Origin: Anaerolineae bacterium
GTDB lineage: Bacteria; Chloroflexota; Anaerolineae; Aggregatilineales; UBA2796
Reading direction: 5' to 3'
Length of the DNA stretch: 64,000 bases
Assembly (NCBI GenBank): GCA_019637615.1
Contig: JAHBVJ010000013.1
Span: 62,001-126,000, forward strand
Under the pieces are notes generated by a model. That model had not been told where the DNA came from and did not search any database. It was given only the letters and a program-made list of their open reading frames with translations. Shown one piece after another: positions 61,898-64,000 of the stretch. How positions within the stretch are numbered: the stretch's first letter is position 1; every line of letters starts with the position of its first letter. The translations under genes and the position numbers were made by a program.

Positions 61898-62203
61898 AAA
61901 GTACGTCGCTTCCTTCTATGTCGGCTGAATTTCTACATGCCTGATGGCATCATGAAAAATCCCATCATCAACGTATGAGAACAATGTGGGGAACTGTAAA
62001 TCTCATTTTAGCCGTATATGCTATACGCGCAAGTGTCTATACGCTTACCAGTGTAGGTACTTTAACAGATTGCACAATGTTGGTTGATAGTTAAGTCTGT
62101 TAAATCCCACAAGCCTGCCGTTTTCAAGGTGAGATCAGTGTGGTATCCTTCTACCCAAGGTTCGTAACGTCTGGGCAAGACATCGTTTGAAAGAGGATTT
62201 ATT
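61898..62203. promoter_or_regulatory. divergent regulatory region, spoVS and TerY genes
   Basis: This 306-bp gap holds the likely spoVS promoter and a palindrome. There is no gene. The right half (62040-62200) includes a GTTAA/TTAAC-rich stretch and an AAGAGGA ribosome site for the TerY gene, but no clear -10/-35 for it. Confidence 0.5.
62005..62032 (-). promoter_or_regulatory. likely spoVS promoter with palindrome in the spacer
   Basis: On the minus strand TTGCGC (62027-62032) and TAAAAT (62005-62010) with a 16-bp spacer. The palindrome CGTATA-TGC-TATACG (62013-62027) occupies the spacer, and a second CTATACGC follows at 62037-62044. A repressor or activator site is plausible. Confidence 0.48.
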
Positions 62204-62878
62204 GTGAATACAGAAGAATTCATCCGCCGCTTGCCTGTTTATCTGCTGCTCGATACCTCGGCCTCGATGTTTGGTTCGGCTATCCAAGCCGTCCAACAGG
62301 GCGTCCACATGATCCACAACGAACTACTGAACAATCCGCACGCCATCGAAACAGTGGTGCTCAGTGTGATTACTTTTGCCTCTTCCGCACAGCAAATTTC
62401 GCTGCTATCGACCGTCGAGGACTTCAAACCACCCACCTTGAAAGCCGAGGGCAATACTGCGCTCGGTGCCGCGCTCACGCTGCTGGATCAGGCGATAGAA
62501 CGTGAAGTCAAGCGCAATGCCGAAGGCCGCAAGGGTGACTACCGCCCGATCGTCTTCTTGCTCACCGATGGCGCTCCCACCGATGAATGGAAAACGCCCG
62601 CTGCCAAACTCAAATCGCGCGCTGGCATCAAAGTCAATTCCATTGTGGCGATAGGCTGTGGCCCCAGCGTCAACATGGCGACGCTCAAAGAGATCACCAA
62701 CGACGTGATCCGCATGACCGAAACCAGCCCAGATTCGATCAAGCAGTTCTTCAAGTGGGTGTCTGCCAGCATCCAGCGCACCAGCCAGAAGATGGTCGCC
62801 AAAGCCGACGATACCAACTTGGATGCCGTCCCGCTGCCTTCCGTGCTCAAGTGGGACAAAACCGACTCAGGCTCCTGA
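62204..62878 (+). CDS. TerY-like von Willebrand factor A protein
   Basis: The 224-residue protein is a cytosolic vWA domain: RRLPVYLLLDTSASMFGSAIQAVQQGVHMIHNELL with MIDAS DxSxS, then EGNTALGAALTLLD (MIDAS Thr), and IVFLLTDGAPTDEWKTPAAKL (MIDAS Asp). The MIDAS is complete. It is closest to TerY, part of the TerY-phosphatase-kinase (TerY-P) signalling triads linked to Ter stress systems. GTG is the start, with AGAGGA before it. The PP2C-type gene follows 252 bp later. Confidence 0.85.
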   Translation: MNTEEFIRRLPVYLLLDTSASMFGSAIQAVQQGVHMIHNELLNNPHAIETVVLSVITFASSAQQISLLSTVEDFKPPTLKAEGNTALGAALTLLDQAIEREVKRNAEGRKGDYRPIVFLLTDGAPTDEWKTPAAKLKSRAGIKVNSIVAIGCGPSVNMATLKEITNDVIRMTETSPDSIKQFFKWVSASIQRTSQKMVAKADDTNLDAVPLPSVLKWDKTDSGS

Positions 62879-63130
62879 AGCTTACGGGCCGCGTTCGATT
62901 GTCTACGTAAATTTTGGGAGAATCTAGCTAAAAAAGATCGATCAATATTGCTCATCGGCACACAGCGCCTTCGCCAGCGATACCCGAAATGCGCAGCCTC
63001 TAGCGGGGGCAGCGCATTTGCGACCGATGTTAGAGATTTTTTGTCATCGGCTGCTATCATCATGAACATCGAAAACCATTCTGCCCGAGTTGGTGCCCGA
63101 ACTCAGCCATAAGAACGCAGAACTGAGCGC

Positions 63131-64000
63131 ATGAGACCCAAGATTCAACTCCTCGTCGATCCCGTTGGTTGGCCCACGCCGCTGGTTCCAGATATGGTAC
63201 TAGTCGTGTTGGAGGCACGTCTGCCTGCTTATGTCAGCGCCGAGATCGACGCACTGGAGATGCGTGATCGCTGGTTCGAAGCGCTCCCGCGTGGCGAAAC
63301 CGTGATGTTCCTGTTCCTGACACGCCCGCTCCCGCCCGATTGGGAGGAACCTCTCCGCTATTGGCTAAATTCGTCGCACCGACTGTATTTGCTACACACC
63401 GATGGCGCAGATCAAAAAGATATGCGTGCCTTGGCACAGATGACCGTCACACAGCCAGTCGCCCGCGCGCCATACCGCATCGTCCAGCAAAACGCGACGG
63501 GCTTGGACAAAGCCGCCGACTGGATGAGCAGCATCCTCAAAAAGCTGGTTGACTTCGAGCCTGAACCGCCGCCCATCAAGATCACACCGACGCGCTGGCG
63601 CAGCTTGCCCTCCAACCGTCAAGACGAGCACGCTTATCCCGATCAAGTGACGTTGTCCGTGGCTGGCGCGGGCGGTTATGCCATGACCGCTGCCAGCACA
63701 CGCGGCAAATCGCACGCGCACACGGGTGTGTTCCGCGATGATGCGGTAGGGTTGGCAGCGACTTCGTATTGGAATCTGATGGCGGTAGCGGACGGCGCGG
63801 GTACGGCTCCCTTGGCGCGGGTCGGATCGAATCTCGCCGTGACGGCTGCCATTCGCGCCATGCAAGAGGCCAGCCCGCCGCTGCCCGCCGCCGAAGACAT
63901 CGCCAAAACGATCTGGGCAGGGCTGAAGGCGTCCTACAATGCGCTGATCAAATTTGCCAGCGAACGCAGCATCGATGTGAGTAATCTCAATACCACGCTG
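63131..64000 (+). CDS. PP2C-family phosphatase of a TerY-P type cassette (truncated at window end)
   Basis: An open frame of 290 codons runs to the window end without a stop. Residues 1-160 form an unassigned N-terminal domain (MRPKIQLLVDPVGWPTP to about DFEPEPPP). From about residue 175 the PP2C_2 pattern appears: STRGKSHAHTGVFRDDAVGL (metal-site Asp pair), then LMAVADGAGTAPLARVGSNLAVTAAIRAM with the DGxG metal site. The rest lies outside. In TerY-P triads a PP2C phosphatase, TerY and a Ser/Thr kinase are encoded together, so a kinase gene is expected next. Confidence 0.78.
   Translation, partial: MRPKIQLLVDPVGWPTPLVPDMVLVVLEARLPAYVSAEIDALEMRDRWFEALPRGETVMFLFLTRPLPPDWEEPLRYWLNSSHRLYLLHTDGADQKDMRALAQMTVTQPVARAPYRIVQQNATGLDKAADWMSSILKKLVDFEPEPPPIKITPTRWRSLPSNRQDEHAYPDQVTLSVAGAGGYAMTAASTRGKSHAHTGVFRDDAVGLAATSYWNLMAVADGAGTAPLARVGSNLAVTAAIRAMQEASPPLPAAEDIAKTIWAGLKASYNALIKFASERSIDVSNLNTTL

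Noticed and set aside
62539..63069. A 176-codon minus-strand frame opposite the TerY gene
   Set aside because: It lies antisense to a gene with intact MIDAS motifs and has no recognisable domain.

Overview
The window is a dense, GC-rich, bacterial chromosomal segment (about 54 protein genes, no tRNA, rRNA or CRISPR array seen). The gene set suggests a member of the Chloroflexota, most likely class Anaerolineae. The grounds are Thr/Pro-rich TATAT-type surface linkers, many GT39/YfhO-type membrane glycosyltransferases, SpoVS outside any sporulation cluster, a CopC-CopD fusion, and solitary cytochrome oxidase III/IV genes. This assignment is an inference from gene content; no 16S gene is present.

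Layout. 0-8.4 kb: a lone SDR-family gene, then a tight five-gene minus-strand operon (flippase-like membrane protein, GT4, LysM-LTD secreted protein, methyltransferase, GT39-like enzyme) read from an extended -10 promoter near 8.44 kb. 8.5-14.6 kb: a secreted subtilase with a long Thr-rich stalk and Ca-binding repeats, then an ECF sigma/anti-sigma pair. 14.7-17.9 kb: a probable copper block (CopC-CopD-YtkA fusion, exported HxG-type protein, Met/His-rich protein). 18-22.8 kb: CmcI-type and other methyltransferases, a tautomerase-like protein and recJ. 22.8-23.6 kb: a repeat-rich gap. 23.6-29.8 kb: an exported protein, a large SNase-fold protein, a sugar-binding protein, an altronate-dehydratase family enzyme, a gap with a MITE, and YjjX. 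29.8-34.9 kb: a degenerate CPBP protein, an FHA protein, an O-antigen ligase and a YfhO-like protein. 35-39.2 kb: a CHASE4 histidine kinase, an ABC ATPase and a class III CoA-transferase. 39.2-41.8 kb: exopolysaccharide initiation (polyprenyl-phosphate sugar transferase plus GT4). 41.9-46.7 kb: cox III/IV, pentapeptide protein, MFS exporter, L32, DUF1330 and DUF2239 proteins. 46.9-53.5 kb: a tandem double solute-binding protein, a YfhO-like enzyme, two small unknowns and a LOG-family protein. 53.5-57.1 kb: rsgA, followed by an AT-rich OLD-family nuclease island. 57.1-60.5 kb: two GT39 enzymes flanking a methyltransferase. 60.8-64 kb: PHP phosphoesterase, SpoVS, and the start of a TerY (vWA)-PP2C signalling cassette that runs off the window.

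How it fits together. The dominant theme is cell-envelope glycan assembly: at least three GT39-like and two YfhO-like polyprenyl-linked glycosyltransferases, three GT4/WbaP-type enzymes, a Wzy-like ligase, and secreted proteins with Thr-rich stretches that would be plausible acceptors. The most striking anomaly is the OLD-nuclease island. It sits exactly behind rsgA and is flanked by two 35-bp copies of the rsgA 3' end that differ mostly by synonymous changes, which looks like site-specific capture of a defence gene. A second one is a 193-bp MITE with perfect 16-bp ends and a 4-bp target duplication, inserted in the loop of a REP-like palindrome that occurs elsewhere in the window.
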